Shown: positions 10,193 to 21,342 of the stretch, in pieces | Position numbering within the stretch: the first letter of the stretch is position 1 | How the letters are laid out: each line of letters opens with the position of its first letter | Assembly: GCA_963971575.1 (NCBI GenBank) | Contig: OZ020618.1 | Span: forward strand, 50,172,509-50,236,508 | Direction: 5' to 3' | Source: Liopterus haemorrhoidalis | Taxonomy: Eukaryota > Arthropoda > Insecta > Coleoptera > Dytiscidae | Length of the DNA stretch: 64,000 nt | Translations under genes and position numbers: made by a program | Notes under the pieces: generated by a model | What the model was told of the DNA's origin: nothing | The model's input: only the letters and a program-made list of their open reading frames with translations | Databases searched by the model: none

Positions 10193-11098
10193 TTAGCGCT
10201 CATAAAAATGATTCAAAACATTCAGCAATTGCTCTTGTGGTATATTGTTGGATGTTTGAACATTTTTGTCTTGCAGTTCAGCAACATCCCTAAGTTCTCA
10301 GTTATTTGGGAGAGTTCTATGTAAATATTCTTTAACTATTCTAGAATAATGGACTTGTGCGCCATCATGTTGAAACCATACTTGTCCATTAATTTTCAGA
10401 TTTCGCAACGCAGGTAATATTTGGTTTTGCAAAAGGTCTAGATATTTTGCGGCATTAATGTTACCGACAATAAAAAAAGCCCTATAATATTGGTTCTTAT
10501 TATTCCTGCCCAAACATTTAATTTTTGTGGCCTTTGAGTTCGGGAGGAATGAAACAAATGTAAATTTTCTTGACCCCAGTACCTAAAATTTTGTCTGTGC
10601 ACTTCATCATTTAGAGTAAACGTTGCTTCGTCAGTAAATAAAATTCTTTTAAGCATTGTTGAGTCGGAATTAATTTTTTCAAACATTTCAAAACAAAAAT
10701 CCATACGTACTGCTGCGCCCCTTTCTAACAATTCTTGATGATTTTGAAATTTGTACGATTGAAACTTTTCTTTTTTTAAGAAGTTAAAACCAGATCCAAT
10801 ACTAACACCAACGGTTTGTGCAATTGATCTTAAAGTATTTTGATTGGTTTCTTCCACTTGTAATAATATTTCCAACTGCTCCTCTTCTGTAAGCACGTGG
10901 GATGTTGTTCTTTTTTTATTATGTTTTGACTTAAGACATCCTTCGCGATGAAATGTTTTAACTAGTCTTGAAATTGTAGAGGGATTAGGTATTGGCCGAT
11001 CTGGATAAGTTAATACTTAATACAGCAGAAACTTCTCTTAAACTCATTTGGGAGTTATACCAAGTTACCATCATTATTTTTTCTTGATCTGTATACAT
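10193..11098 (-). pseudogene. DUF4817/DDE_3-type transposase, 3' part deleted
   Basis: From a start codon at 11098 the frame reads MYTDQEKIMMVTWYN, then after a frameshift an HTH (STISRLVKTFHREG), then MLTEEEQLEILLQVEETNQN in the second HTH. Catalytic landmarks follow: ILFTDEATFTLND (first Asp), KLNVWAGI, WFQHDGAQVHYS (second Asp). After LHRTLPNN the text jumps to a C-terminal tail (NVLNHFYER, stop at 10193), so the segment with the third acidic residue is missing. This order fits Tc1/mariner-superfamily transposases with an N-terminal DUF4817 domain. Terminal repeats were not found. Confidence 0.75.
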
Positions 11099-11159
11099 GT
11101 TCTTCAACTGTATAGCTTGATGCGAGTCTATCTTAAATGTGGTTGAAAGTCTCTAGATC

Positions 11160-11590
11160 AGCGGTACCCAACTTGGCGTACGCGGACCCCTGGGGGTACG
11201 AGGAGAACCAGTTAGGGGTACGCGAAAATAATATAGATAATGGCGAAAACACCAGAGTTGTACAGAGACTTACGTTAAAGTTGGAAAAGAAAAATTGATT
11301 GAACTGTCGACTGATTTTTCTTTTGAATTTTCAATAAAAGAAATCTCATTGACTTCTGGGCAACAGTGAAAGAATAGTACCAAAAACTCATTGACAAAGT
11401 GACAAAGTGAACAGTGCCAAAGCAATAAAATATTTATTACTTTTCAGGAGCACAGAGCTAGTAGCTAGTGTACATTAAGAATAAATATCACAATAAGCTT
11501 GACGAAGCTCCTAATTTCCGGTTATATCTGTCTTCATTTGAACCTGAGTTTAAAAAACTCGGATCCATGAAACAGGCTCAATCACTTAAT
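11160..11590 (+). pseudogene. hAT element remnant (5' end plus transposase C-terminus)
   Basis: Begins CAGCGGTACCCAACTTGG, a hAT-type terminus with the GTACGCG and GGGGGTACG blocks that follow it in such elements. It passes almost at once into the C-terminal hAT transposase region: LIELSTDFSFEF, FWATVKE, AIKYLL, then KYHNKLDEAPNFRLYL near 11490. Stops, frameshifts and a small duplication are visible. The middle of the gene and the 3' terminus are missing. Confidence 0.65.
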
Positions 11591-11790
11591 AAATACAAAA
11601 CCCTGAAAAGTGCGAAAATTCACACTTCACATTTTTTGTAATATTTTTATTCCGTATAGTGATATTCTTCTTATGCTTTAGTCATCTAGGTGTGCATCTA
11701 ATTTCGCGGAATCGGATTGTTCCCAAATATCATTTATTAAATACCTACAAAACCTTGAAATATGTGAAAATTCACACATCAATTTATTTT
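11555..11790 (-). repeat. Motif B repeat, two copies in minus orientation
   Basis: On the minus strand the block GTGTGAATTTTCACA, TTTCA(A/G)GGTTTTGTA, TATTTA occurs twice, ending near 11735 and 11560. The first part can form a 6-7 bp hairpin. The same block occurs at 16886, 21343, 56370 and 62755. Confidence 0.65.
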
Positions 11791-12596
11791 AATAAAATTA
11801 GTGAAAAAATATATTTTTTTTCCATTCAACAAGTTAATAAAAATTAAGGGTATTCTCAAAATTAATTTATCAACATTAAATTATATTACTCTTATATTAT
11901 TATTAATTATAAAAATGTCATTAAATGCCCTATTTCCAGTACAAGTTGAAGAATTTGTGTGGGTATGTGAGTACAAAACTCAACCCGTCTGAGTGTACCC
12001 AAGAAATTTATTAATATTTCAACCTACCCTAACCCTTGACCTATTACTGTAATATCCTTGTAAGCTTCAGAATCTCTTTTCTACAAAAAAATTATAAAAA
12101 AAAACCTTCAGAAAGAAATTTAAACTACTCAAACATTTTTTTGTGTATACCCAAAGGATCTGAAGTCACTGTATGCTTTTGAAATAAATTTAAAAGGGCC
12201 GTTTTATAAAAAAATATACAAACATCCTTTAGTAAATCGATGGTTATTTTCTTAAGACTTGAATCATCGATGTTGACAAATATTTGTGTCTGAATTGAAA
12301 CCCTGCACTTTTAATCCAGTGAATACGAATAGAATCACAGTTTGACGTAGACTAATAGTAAATAAACAAGTGTACAACGTTAGAAAAGAAATCGTGTGGA
12401 ATGTTAGGGCATTGTAGTGTCATACCAAGGTAATTGGTTACAAGCTGGTTATTTTTTGAAGTCTTGCAATAAATCTTGATGGTATTTTATCCAAGGTACA
12501 TTACAGTGTTAGAAAATTCCTTCATAGTCCAGGAGATTTGTGTTCAAAGCAGTGGTTTTAGAAAAAGTTTTGCAGGATTTTTGGAAATTTGTGAAA
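11791..12596. other. Unassigned AT-rich stretch
   Basis: Nothing recognisable; small open frames here have low-complexity translations. Confidence 0.3.
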
Positions 12597-12600
12597 TTAA

Positions 12601-13624
12601 CCCATTAATGGCCAAAGGTTCGTATACGCAACCTTTTAGAAATTATTATTTTTTTTAAGGAAAGCAATTGTTTTATTTTTATTGCATAATTATTTAACAA
12701 GCATTACTAGGATACAATAGCTTCGTGAATATTTTATTTCGCAGTTTATTTAAAGAGTATATTTTTTTAAATATTTTGAAATTGGTCAATTTTTGAAGAT
12801 TTTACTGATTTATAAAAGCAGGTCTATACACTTGTTGGTAATATAAATATATATATAGGCAAACTGTATGAGAACATTGTTATGAATTATCCTATTTTTA
12901 AAAAATATAAATTTTATCTGTCATGTTGCTGTGTACATCATTCAAATTTATGGGGTGCGTATATGCACCTTTGGCCAAATCAGTGAAATGTACAGGCGTG
13001 ATTCATCATCGACAAGTCTCATCTTGTCTTAGCCATCTAACCTATTGCTCATTTCTACTGTGTGTTCTTTCATAGTTCAATATATGTATTTACAGAATAA
13101 GTATAGGGAAAATAAAAATTAGTTGTACAGTTGTCAAATTTCTTAATTGGTCACAACTAGCAGTTGCTCTTATGAAGTATCAGAGTAATGCATATACTGA
13201 TAGAGAAGCAATAAATTCAAACTATGGGCGTCCTTCAAAAAACAGTTTATCAGATGTCATCAGATTTGATAATATTGGTCATCTAATAAAAGGCATGAAA
13301 CAAATGTAAAAAAATGCGTACGAGTAACTCCATTTATTTATGTGTAAAATCTAAAGTACATCTGTGCCCAGAGTGTTTTGAAATGTTTCATTCCAAATAA
13401 GTTCATATTTCATTCATAAATAAAATAATTTGCTTATTACATGTTTACTTATATTTGATATTGTTATTAGCCAAGGGTGCGTATACGCATCCTTATTTTC
13501 CTGTAGAGTTAAGCATATATATTTTTTCAAAAGGCAATAATTGTCTAAGTTGATGTATTTTAATTAATTTGCATTAAAAGTTTTGTGAAAAATATTTTTT
13601 CTTAATAGCTTGGCCATTAATGAG
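12601..13624 (+). mobile_element. piggyBac-type element, 1,024 bp, internally deleted
   Basis: Ends CCCATTAATGGCCAA and, inverted, CTCATTAATGGCCAA, with the diagnostic TTAA duplication at 12597-12600 and 13625-13628. Inside are three copies of a palindrome of the form GGTGCGTATACGCACC (about 12615, 12952, 13469), each next to GGCCAA. Only the C-terminal part of a piggyBac transposase remains, so the element is non-autonomous. Confidence 0.88.
13148..13400 (+). pseudogene. piggyBac transposase C-terminal remnant
   Basis: Reads LAVALMKYQSNAYTDREA, NYGRPSKNSLSDVIRFDNIG, HLIKGMKQ, then with frameshifts a Cys-rich end: KCVRVTPFIYVC and VHLCPECFEMFHSK, stop. piggyBac transposases end in just such a zinc-binding Cys-rich domain after a V-R-F-D-x-x-x-H motif. 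The catalytic DDD core is missing. Confidence in the family is raised by the TTAA target sites. Confidence 0.82.
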
Positions 13625-13807
13625 TTAATAGGTCTTGAGGCTATTTTCGAGTTCAAATTTGCGAGTAAATTTTCTTGCATGCGCAGTAATTGAAAAAATA
13701 ATTTTTCTCGTTCGCCGCAAAATTAACACATACGAGCCCCGTACAGTGAAGTTGGCCCAACTATCAAAAATAGTTTTTCAAAAAAAATATTTATATAAGA
13801 AGGGAAA

Positions 13808-13860
13808 TTTCTCTCTCTTTCTGTCTCTCTTTCACTATTTCACTCTCTCTCTCTCTCTCA

Positions 13861-13893
<33 letters not shown>

Positions 13894-13898
13894 GCTCA
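13808..13898. repeat. (CT)n microsatellite
   Basis: About 90 bases of CTCTCT with a few interruptions. The plus-strand 99-codon open frame through it is an artefact. Confidence 0.95.
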
Positions 13899-13957
13899 TT
13901 TTCAACTTTGGAGCAGTCTAGCGGCGAAACCTAGCACCTCTTCAGATCTGACCAGGA

Positions 13958-14027
13958 GGTTCCGGGTTTTGCAGGTTTGTGTCCGGGTTCCGGGTTTTGC
14001 AGGTTTGTGTCCGGGTTCCGGGTTTGA
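13958..14027. repeat. 28-bp minisatellite, 2.5 units
   Basis: The unit GGTTCCGGGTTTTGCAGG plus TTTGTGTCCG is repeated twice head to tail and then partly. It is noticeably GC-richer than its surroundings. Confidence 0.9.
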
Positions 14028-14039
14028 TCCGTATTTGTG

Positions 14040-14827
14040 TGGGTCACACGAACTATAAACATCCAACTTACTTTTATATAATACTGACAGTTTGTTACAT
14101 GTTTTCTGCTTTTCCTACACTTTAGTATTTTCTGAATTTTTGACCCCCGCTTTTCAAGTGATTTTCTGAATATCTGCCCCTCTTTTTTATAGCTTTTTTG
14201 ATTTTCTTTTCTTATTTTATGAAGCATATATTGTATATATAATAAATATTTACTTAGAATCAATTTACGATGTTTTTTTATTTGAGTAGGCTATGGTAGG
14301 GTGGCAGTTTTGTTGGTAGCAACGAAAAATAACTAGATATGTGATAATGAAATATCAAAAAATAGTGTTTTTTCTATTTAATAGATTTTATTTAATATGA
14401 CTTGAAAATATGTTCAAGTATATTAATTGAACATAAAAAATATACAAATAAGATTGGAAGAATGTCATTATTTTGTCAAATTTTATGCAACCAAAAAAAA
14501 AAACTATATCATAGCTTACTCAGATTAGCAATGGATTATATTTAAAACTAATGGGGTGCCGGCTATCCGTATCCGTACCCGCGGATGAACTGCAAAAAAT
14601 AAAAATCCATACTGGTGTCCGTATCCGTTTTTCTAAGGGGGAACTTAAACAGGTATCATATAGAAAAATTTAAATTAGTTTTTATACAAGCTTGCATTTA
14701 AAAATGTCCAAGGTGGAGTAAATTTTATTTTGGTGTTTAGAAAGATGTTAAGTCAAGCATCACATAATTTGCTGGTGGTTTTCGAAACTGCATTTAACCT
14801 GTACTGCAATCTAACAATTGAAAGGTC
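14040..14827. other. Unassigned stretch
   Basis: AT-rich, no domain. A GC-richer patch at 14545-14640 repeats TATCCGTATCCG twice but shows no other structure. Confidence 0.3.
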
Positions 14828-15580
14828 TATAGCAGTGTTTTCCAACCTTATTGACTTGCGGAGCCCTTTTCAGAATCAATTTTTATGGCAGAGCCCTTTG
14901 CCTAGCATATGTCTTAAAAATTAGTGGTGTTTAGAAGTAATATTACGGGTGAGAGGGGAGATTTTTTCACTATAATTTCTCTTTCATAGCTCTTGATAGA
15001 TAGACAGATTTTTATAAAATGAAGCAAAGAATCATAATACACGCAGATTATTCAAACAACAATGCACCTCGCCGATTACATTCCAGCTAGTCTTAGGCCC
15101 GGTCTTTCCACCTTCAGATAAAGTTTCAGGTAACTATCTGACAGATAAGGTTATTTTTAACTTCATCTGCTGAATAAATGTCATCCCTTCTTTCTATACA
15201 AATGTATCTATCAGATAGTTATCTAACGGATAATGAGACTGACGTATTGAATTCACTGTCTGGTATTGACATTTATTCACCAGATGAAGTTACAAATAAT
15301 CTTATCTGTCAGATAGTTACCTGGAACTTTAACTGAAGGTGGAAAGACCGGGCATTAGAGTCATAAACTGGCTTTAGTCAGAAATCACTCGGATATCGTA
15401 TACATTCAACTTGGCAAATTTTCGTTCAGAATGTTTTTTCCAGTTTTCTTATTTTGATTCTGTTTTTTATTTCTAATTACTTTGTTTTTGTTCAATTTTT
15501 ATTTAGTTTATTTCCTGAAACGGAAGCGGAGCCCCTGAGAAGTGCACGTGGAGTAGCTAGGGCTCCGCGGAGCACAGGTT
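14828..15580. mobile_element. Possible hAT-type remnant
   Basis: Left side CAGTGTTTTCCAACCT followed by GCGGAGCCC; near 15500-15570 GCGGAGCCCC and, inverted, CCAACCTGTGCTCCGCGGAG. These resemble the two ends of a hAT MITE, but the right terminal CACTG is missing and no 8-bp duplication can be shown. A TTA-flanked MITE lies inside. Confidence 0.4.
15096..15354. repeat. 259-bp TTA-flanked MITE (PIF/Harbinger-type)
   Basis: Inverted arms about 90 bp long begin GCCCGGTCTTTCCACCTTCA on both sides and continue with GGTAACTATCTGACAGATAA and AACTTCATCTG. TTA is duplicated at 15093-15095 and 15355-15357. TTA/TAA target sites are typical of PIF/Harbinger elements. No coding capacity. Confidence 0.85.
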
Positions 15581-15589
15581 GGCTCCAAT

Positions 15590-15815
15590 ATTGGACATAG
15601 TCCTCCCCTTTTTCCTTGCAACTTGCACAGTCATTTGCTATCCTCAACCAGTCTTTGTCGATTACCTCCTTTCATGTGGTCAGCCTACGTTTCTTTTGCC
15701 GTATCTGGGACATCAGTGAACGATATTTGTTGCCCACCTTTTCTCAGTACTTTTGATGATATTCCCAGCCCAGTTCCACTTTTACCTTGCCACCATCTGT
15801 ACCATGTCCGTAATT
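15590..15815 (-). pseudogene. LINE ORF2 C-terminus (RTE-like)
   Basis: On the minus strand: KWNWAGNIIKSTEKRWATNI, then CPRYGKRNVG, then HERR. Many RTE-like LINE proteins end with a pattern W-x-W-x-G-H/N, RW, CPR-x-x-K-R-x-V-G-R-P, RW, as here with stops replacing some residues. Only the C-terminus is present. Confidence 0.6.
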
Positions 15816-16506
15816 TACCTTACCATTGCCTTATCCAAATGTTTCGTTTCCTATTATATTGTATTTGCTGTCAAATATTTGAATTGCTAGCAGAAAATAT
15901 AGCAGCGACTAAATGGATTTTGTGATACCAATACTGGAGTACAATAAAAATAAGATGAACAATTATAATTATTGGTGTATCTATAAGTAGTGTTTGTTTA
16001 ATGTAGCCATACTATAAATAAATAAATTACTAACAAAACAAACGATTTCATAAGCGTGATTCTAAGTTGTTTGTAATGTATTGTTCTAAAATTCTAATAA
16101 CCTAGTGATTGTTCATGTTGAAATCAATGAAATCTTCAATGATTCATCTCTTTGAATAAAGAAATCATCGCGTAACCTTTCTGAACTCGGTTGTACGATG
16201 ATATTCATTCAGTCGCTCGTTGGGTGTACACGTAGCTCGAGGCCATCCTCACTTGCCGGACCGGTGCCGCCACTGGATCTAATGACGAGCTGGAATTCTC
16301 ACGGTGGAGATATAGTTGACCTTGGAAGAGTTGAACCACGCCATCGAGCTGATTGGTCCGAGGCTCGCGACTGGCCCGCGTACTATGGCCTCAATAATAT
16401 AAGACTTGTTTTAAGATGCAGCATAAGAAAAACAGGTACGGACTAAGATGATGAGATTCGTTAATATGATAACTAAAAAAATAGATTTTTATAACACGAA
16501 AAGAAA
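15816..16506. other. Spacer with a GC-richer 82-codon open frame
   Basis: Mostly AT-rich. At 16190-16390 the base composition rises in GC and a plus-strand frame (16198-16446) stays open, giving VGCTRSSRPSSLAGPVPP and RADWSEARDWPAYYG. I do not recognise it; it may be an exon or part of another repeat. Confidence 0.3.
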
Positions 16507-16508
16507 TA

Positions 16509-16860
16509 CGAGGTGTGTAAATTAAGTAACCGGACTGATTTTTTAAAATTATTTTATTCGAATAGAATTACAATTCAATATTGTCTCCCTCAAAATAACT
16601 TCCTTGGGAAGCCACACAGCGCTGGAGATGGTTCTTCCAATCCTCATAGCAGTGCTGGAACTCGGATACTGGAATAGCTTTCAGCTGGTCGGTTACAGAC
16701 GTTTGAATGTTTTCGAGTGTCCCAAAATGAGGTCCCTTGAGGTGATTTTTCAGTCTTGGGAACAGGAAAAAGTCTCAAGGACTCAAGTCAGGTGAATAAA
16801 GAGGCTGAAGAACCACAGGAATGTTTTTACAGGCCAAAAACTTGTTTATTGAAATTGATA
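16509..16860 (-). pseudogene. mariner 3' end with transposase C-terminus
   Basis: TIR CGAGGTGTGTAAATTAAG preceded by TA at 16507-16508, same family as 7709. The minus-strand C-terminus ends at 16568 (GDNIEL) and reaches back to FLACKNIPVVLQPLYSPDLS near 16830, then GAAAT as at the deletion junction of the other two copies. Beyond 16860 the match stops. The 5' half is lost. Confidence 0.82.
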
Positions 16861-16885
16861 AGAAAGGTTTTTTGGAACCATTTTT

Positions 16886-16985
16886 GTTTTTTTGAATTTT
16901 CACACATTTCAGGGTTTCGCAGGTATTTAGTAAGTAAATGATGATTATTTGGGATGCCAAAACAAATTTTATGTTAAAATATTCT
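16886..16985 (+). repeat. Motif B repeat, plus orientation
   Basis: GAATTTTCACACATTTCAGG, then GCAGGTATTTAGTAAGTAAA, TGATGATTATTTGGGATGCC and CAAAACAAATTTTATGT. The last two blocks are shared with 56420-56475. The left half of the hairpin stem is missing. Confidence 0.7.
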
Positions 16986-17049
16986 TCCCTTCCAAAATAC
17001 AAATACTGACCTAAAAAAGAAGCCCACTTATCAAAAAAGGTCGTCACTT

Positions 17050-18365
17050 GTATTCACAAAAACCACATGTTTTTTGAGCTCTTGGGGGGTGGTGTTCTCA
17101 AGCCCATGAGCCTAATTGTGAGACAAATTTCCAAATGCCCCAATTGTAAGACAAATGCCCAATTGTGAGTCGAAAGCCAAATCGTGAGACAAATTGTGAA
17201 AAATAAAGTTGTACAACAAAACTTTCGTAGCACCCTGCGCATTTTGCTTTCAAAGATTGTGAGATATGGTCGATTTTGTTCCGTTTTATAATTCAAAGCC
17301 ATGCATGCACTTAATTGGAAGTCGGAAGGAACAATACGCTGCAGTTAATATCATTTAGAATGACTCTGTGTAAAAATAAGTCGATGAAAGTAACTCTTAA
17401 TCTCTTTCTCAATACCTGCCTGAATTAGTGGTTGCAAAAATGCATGAATTTATATTTTTGAAGTGTTTTGTTTGTTATGTGTTAGGTGTGGGGGCAGAGT
17501 GTTGATATGTTATGTGAGAGGTTGTGTTGAGATGATCCTCTTCTGTAACAACAAGTCTGAGTGACAGCTCCCACCAATCAGCTTCACGTGTGACAGAGGG
17601 AGCTTTGGTACGCTTAGTCCTTCGCTTACAGGCGGCTCTCTGCAGGATTTTCCACAACTTGAGACACTCTTACAAACGCTTCTTCAATACACATACTACA
17701 TTTCACAGAATTCATAATTGTCAACCTAAAATTGAATTCATAAAAAATATTTTCATCTGTAATTGAAGTATCTTATTTAAATGATTGTACTCATTTTACG
17801 GTTTCACAGATTTGACAAGGAAACAAAGAAATAATAATGAAAGTTGTACACAATTCGTGTCATAATTATATTTGGAATAGATACATGCTTCTACTATTGA
17901 GTTTTTCACTGATAAATACTGTTTCTAGACAGTTCAGCGTCCATGGCTATTATTGTCTGTGTTATAATTTTATACATTTGTTAATACTATTCTAAAGACT
18001 ATTTTATACAGTATAGTGTAGTTCATGATATATTATATACGTAATTTTTTACAATCTACTATTATATTGTACAAGTGTGGTATGTATGTTCTATTCAACG
18101 TCTGGTGTATCTTCATTTTTCCAGTAACGCGGAGAGAGGAAAATGAACCGCCCTCTCATCTGGGTGATATTTTTTTAGTGCTTAGGCTTAATTTTATTTC
18201 GACAGGGGGTACTAACTAATTTTTATTGATAAAAATCATGCATTTTTTCCTCGAATCCGTGTCGAATCAAAGTCACCATTGATCGGCACGGACAGATTTT
18301 ATCAGACGATAATTCAAAAATATTCTTAATACAAGACGGCCGGTCCAGAATATTTACGGCGAGAA
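17050..18365. other. Unassigned stretch with small degenerate tandem repeat
   Basis: At 17110-17200 the phrase AATTGTGAGACAAAT occurs about four times in degenerate form. A GC-richer patch at 17480-17660 is open on the minus strand for 60 codons but unrecognised. No transposon ends found. Confidence 0.35.
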
Positions 18366-19094
18366 TCAAAGTGTTAAATGGTAATAATGGATCAGGATAG
18401 CTTTTCGGACGTGCGAGATAATATTTTGAGGTATCAGAAAACATTTTTCAAAGAATCTGGGCCATTATTGGAAATGTGCTTACAAGATTTCAGAAGGTGA
18501 CAGCTGTCAAATTTTTTGCATTTTAAAATGGGAGGAGATTTCACATTTTGAACGTGTTTCTTGACAGAAGAATACTAATTAAGGATTTAAGGTGAATTAA
18601 CGATAAAGTTTAAGACATTTGCAGGGCGAATTGCCATAAAATAGTGTTAAAAAAGATTTATAGATATTAAAAATTTCAGGGTTAATCAAAGTGTTAAGTG
18701 GTGATAATGGTTCAAGATAGCTTATTTGACGTGCGAGATAATATTTTGAGGCATCAGAAAACATTTTTCAAAGAATCTGGGCCATTATTGGAAATATGCT
18801 TACAAGATTTCAGAAGGTGACAGCTGTCAAATTTTTTGTATTTTAAAATGGGACGAGATTTCACATTTTGAACGTATTTCTTGATAGAAGAAAACTAATT
18901 AAGTATTTAAGGTGAATTAACGATAAAACTTAAGACATTTGCAGGGGGAATTTCCATAAAATAGTGTTAAAAAAATATGAGCGACGAGTTTTATAATCGA
19001 CAAGTGCGACAAAATTATATTAAAAAGAGTCGCGAAGCGACGAGTTTTAACAATGTAGGGGAGAAGACCGGCGTAGCCGGGCTGAGGCCCCTAG
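18366..19094 (+). mobile_element. Helitron-type 3' region with 320-bp tandem duplication
   Basis: TCAAAGTGTTAA at 18366 recurs at 18686, and about 285 bases after each are nearly identical (GTGCGAGATAATATTTTGAG, CAGAAGGTGACAGCTGTCAA). After the second unit come AGCGACGAGTTTTA (twice) and GTCGCGAAGCGAC, then a GC hairpin at 19068-19080 (CCGGC GTA GCCGG), ten bases, CTAG at 19091-19094 and a T. Hairpin, short gap, CTRR and a following T is the Helitron 3' signature. The 5' TC end was not located and no Rep/helicase is present. Confidence 0.55.
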
Positions 19095-19700
19095 TGTGAT
19101 TAATATTTTGTTATACAAGTTTGTGGCTTTTAAGTATTTCAATACGTTCCTTGTCATTGTGGATTCTTGTTTTAAGGCTTGTTGTATGTCCTGTGGTATG
19201 TTGTACATGGTGCGTGCATACTGGTATTGTAGGCAATCTGTTAATACGTTCCTGACTGTCAGGGGCTGATTGAAGGTCTCATATCTTTTGGTATCGTCTA
19301 GCCATTTTGTGTTCATGTGTGAATTTCGTGTGTCCAATTCTCAACCTGGTTATCACAATTTGGTCTCTTCTGTTTGTCTCAATTGTTCATGAGTAAATAT
19401 CGTTTTTTATGTATCTGAGTTTATTTTCAGTTGTTGTGGTCCATTTATTCACTCGGACCTGGTGGAATTTAGTTTTGATGGACTGTTTTGTGTTAAGTTT
19501 GGGGTGATTTGCAGTACTTCGTCTTCTGTGGGGTTTTCTGTAGCTGCTGCGTTTGCTGCATCGTTGCCTTCTATGCCAACATGGCCTGGTGTCCAGATGA
19601 AAACGATTATCTTGCCGTTTATTGAAATATTGTGTGATTTGTGCTGAATTTTTTGAATTGTTGGATCTTTACTCTGGTGATTTTTGGCTCTGGTGAATCT
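19095..19700 (-). pseudogene. LINE RNase H and C-terminus
   Basis: On the minus strand: KIIVFIWTPGHVGIEGND (the conserved W-x-P-x-H-x-G-x-x-G-N motif of RNase H), then ITPNLTQNSPSKLN, then LRIGHT-like text, and finally LTVRNVLTDCLQYQYARTMY and LKATNLYNKI. This is the tail end of an I/Jockey-type LINE ORF2. Frameshifts separate the blocks. Its 3' end is cut by the Helitron-type end at 19094. It lies back to back with the RT fragment at 19925. Confidence 0.8.
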
Positions 19701-19924
19701 CCCATGCGGCGGGATCTTCCGTTGTAGTAGCCGTGATAAAACAATGCTTACATCAAAACTACGAAGTTTATGGTCGAACCAGTTTGGAGGTACTGACAGA
19801 TAAATTGCTAAACACTACAGCGCAAGCGCTGCTTAACAATAGCAACGGATTTTACATTACCATCCTAACGGAACTTAGGAGAATGGAAAAATAGCCCTTG
19901 TATTTAAATATATCAACCCTTTTA

Positions 19925-20527
19925 TACTATCTTTAGACAGAGACATGGAACAACAGAACATATCCATAGAGTGGTAAACAAAGTTAATTAATCCGTACAA
20001 AAAAGCAATATTGTTCAGCTGCCTTTTTGGATAAACCTCAAACATTTGACAAAGTATGGCACTGTGGATTTCAATACAAACCAAAAAAAGAGTTTCTGCA
20101 TGCTTTCTATGAAATACTAAAATACTATCTCACCAACCGATACTGGTTAGTAAAACACAAAAGCAATTACAATGATCTGTTCCCCCATTGCATCAGGTGT
20201 ATCTCAAGGGAGTGTAATTGGACCAATTTAGAGCCAATAAGAGCCAATAAGAACAAATCCGTATACGTTACCTTAACAAGCAGAAGAGAAAGACGCCAAA
20301 GCGTCAATTTTATCAACCAAGTTAATCCCCAAACAGACAATGCCAAATATTTGGGATTATATCTAGAAAGACTTACGTCGAGAAAACACATAATAACCAA
20401 AAGAACTTTTAGGCTGAAAATTAAAGAATTATACTGGATTATTGGGATAAGATCTCAGTTATCACTTAAAAACCAGTCCCTCTCTTTTCGTGTTAATTAT
20501 TTACACTTCTTTCTTGCTTCAATTTAG
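19925..20527 (+). pseudogene. LINE reverse transcriptase fragment
   Basis: RHGTTEHIHRVVNKVN leads into FDKVWHCGFQYK (RT block A, normally F-D-x-V-W-H) and HKSNYNDLFPHC; a trace of GVSQGSVIGPI follows. The stretch with the FADD catalytic box is deleted: the text jumps to RANKNKSVYVTLT, then NAKYLGLYLERLTSRKHI, the KYLG(V/L)xLD thumb motif. It fits Jockey-clade LINEs. The open frame is not a functional protein. Confidence 0.8.
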
Positions 20528-21342
20528 TGTAAATTTTTTGCTGTGTATATATTTTTATTATTCTTATATTTAAATGTATGTTCTCGGTGAAATATATTAT
20601 AAATTAACTTATGAATTGAAAATAGACAAAGGGTTTTGCGGTGGTAGGAGAACAATATTATTTCCCTTCGCTCTCGTGGTATACTATCTATCAACCTCTA
20701 CGCAGTACTTCTCCCGTTCGTTGTGTATCTATCCTGTATCCTGACAAGTTTCCCACGTCACCTTACATATTGGTTCTGTAATGAACACCTCACCCCACCT
20801 TCGTATTCGCCGATACGAATTCTGTGAAATGAATTCCATAGCAACATGTCGATCCGATGAATTTTTGATGTTATCATTTCGTTTTTATCCGATAACACGT
20901 TGCAAGGTGTTACACTTTTCAAAGCTTCATCATGTCTTTTATAAATAAATTCTTAGAACAACAAAGACGTGTATTTGATATGACGTCAGAGATGACGTTA
21001 CATATATCGTTCACAGCGATGAATTTTCCCTAGAATAGAATCTGGCAGGTAATTTAATAAAAAATCTGGTTAACATGGAACACTACCGAAAAATTTAAGT
21101 TAAAAATGAAATATTACAAAAGGAAATTATAATCTCTACTAGATATACCTCGCATCATTTAGTTAATGGAATAATACAACTACACTTTGAGAACTTAGGC
21201 TCAATGGTAAGTCGGTTGCCTACAAAGAACAAGGATTCGGTCACAAATCCTCGACTATACCTATGTATCTGAATTTCTACTTTCCAATAATTTGCAATCA
21301 TGTCAAGGACCGAGTCAGCTTAGAGTATTCAATAATCAAAAA
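20528..21342. other. LINE 3' flank and unassigned DNA, weak tRNA-like patch
   Basis: The first part may be 3' UTR of the RT fragment. At 21188-21262 a patch TTAGGCTCAATGGTAAG (A-box-like) is followed about 25 bases later by GGATT...AATCC, a possible T-arm with an abnormal loop. It could be a SINE head but is weak. Confidence 0.3.

Noticed and set aside
13635..13934. 99-codon plus-strand frame
   Set aside because: Its second half is the (CT)n microsatellite; the first half has no recognisable feature.
16604..16941. Plus-strand open frames in the 16.5-kb mariner
   Set aside because: Shadows of the minus-strand transposase C-terminus.
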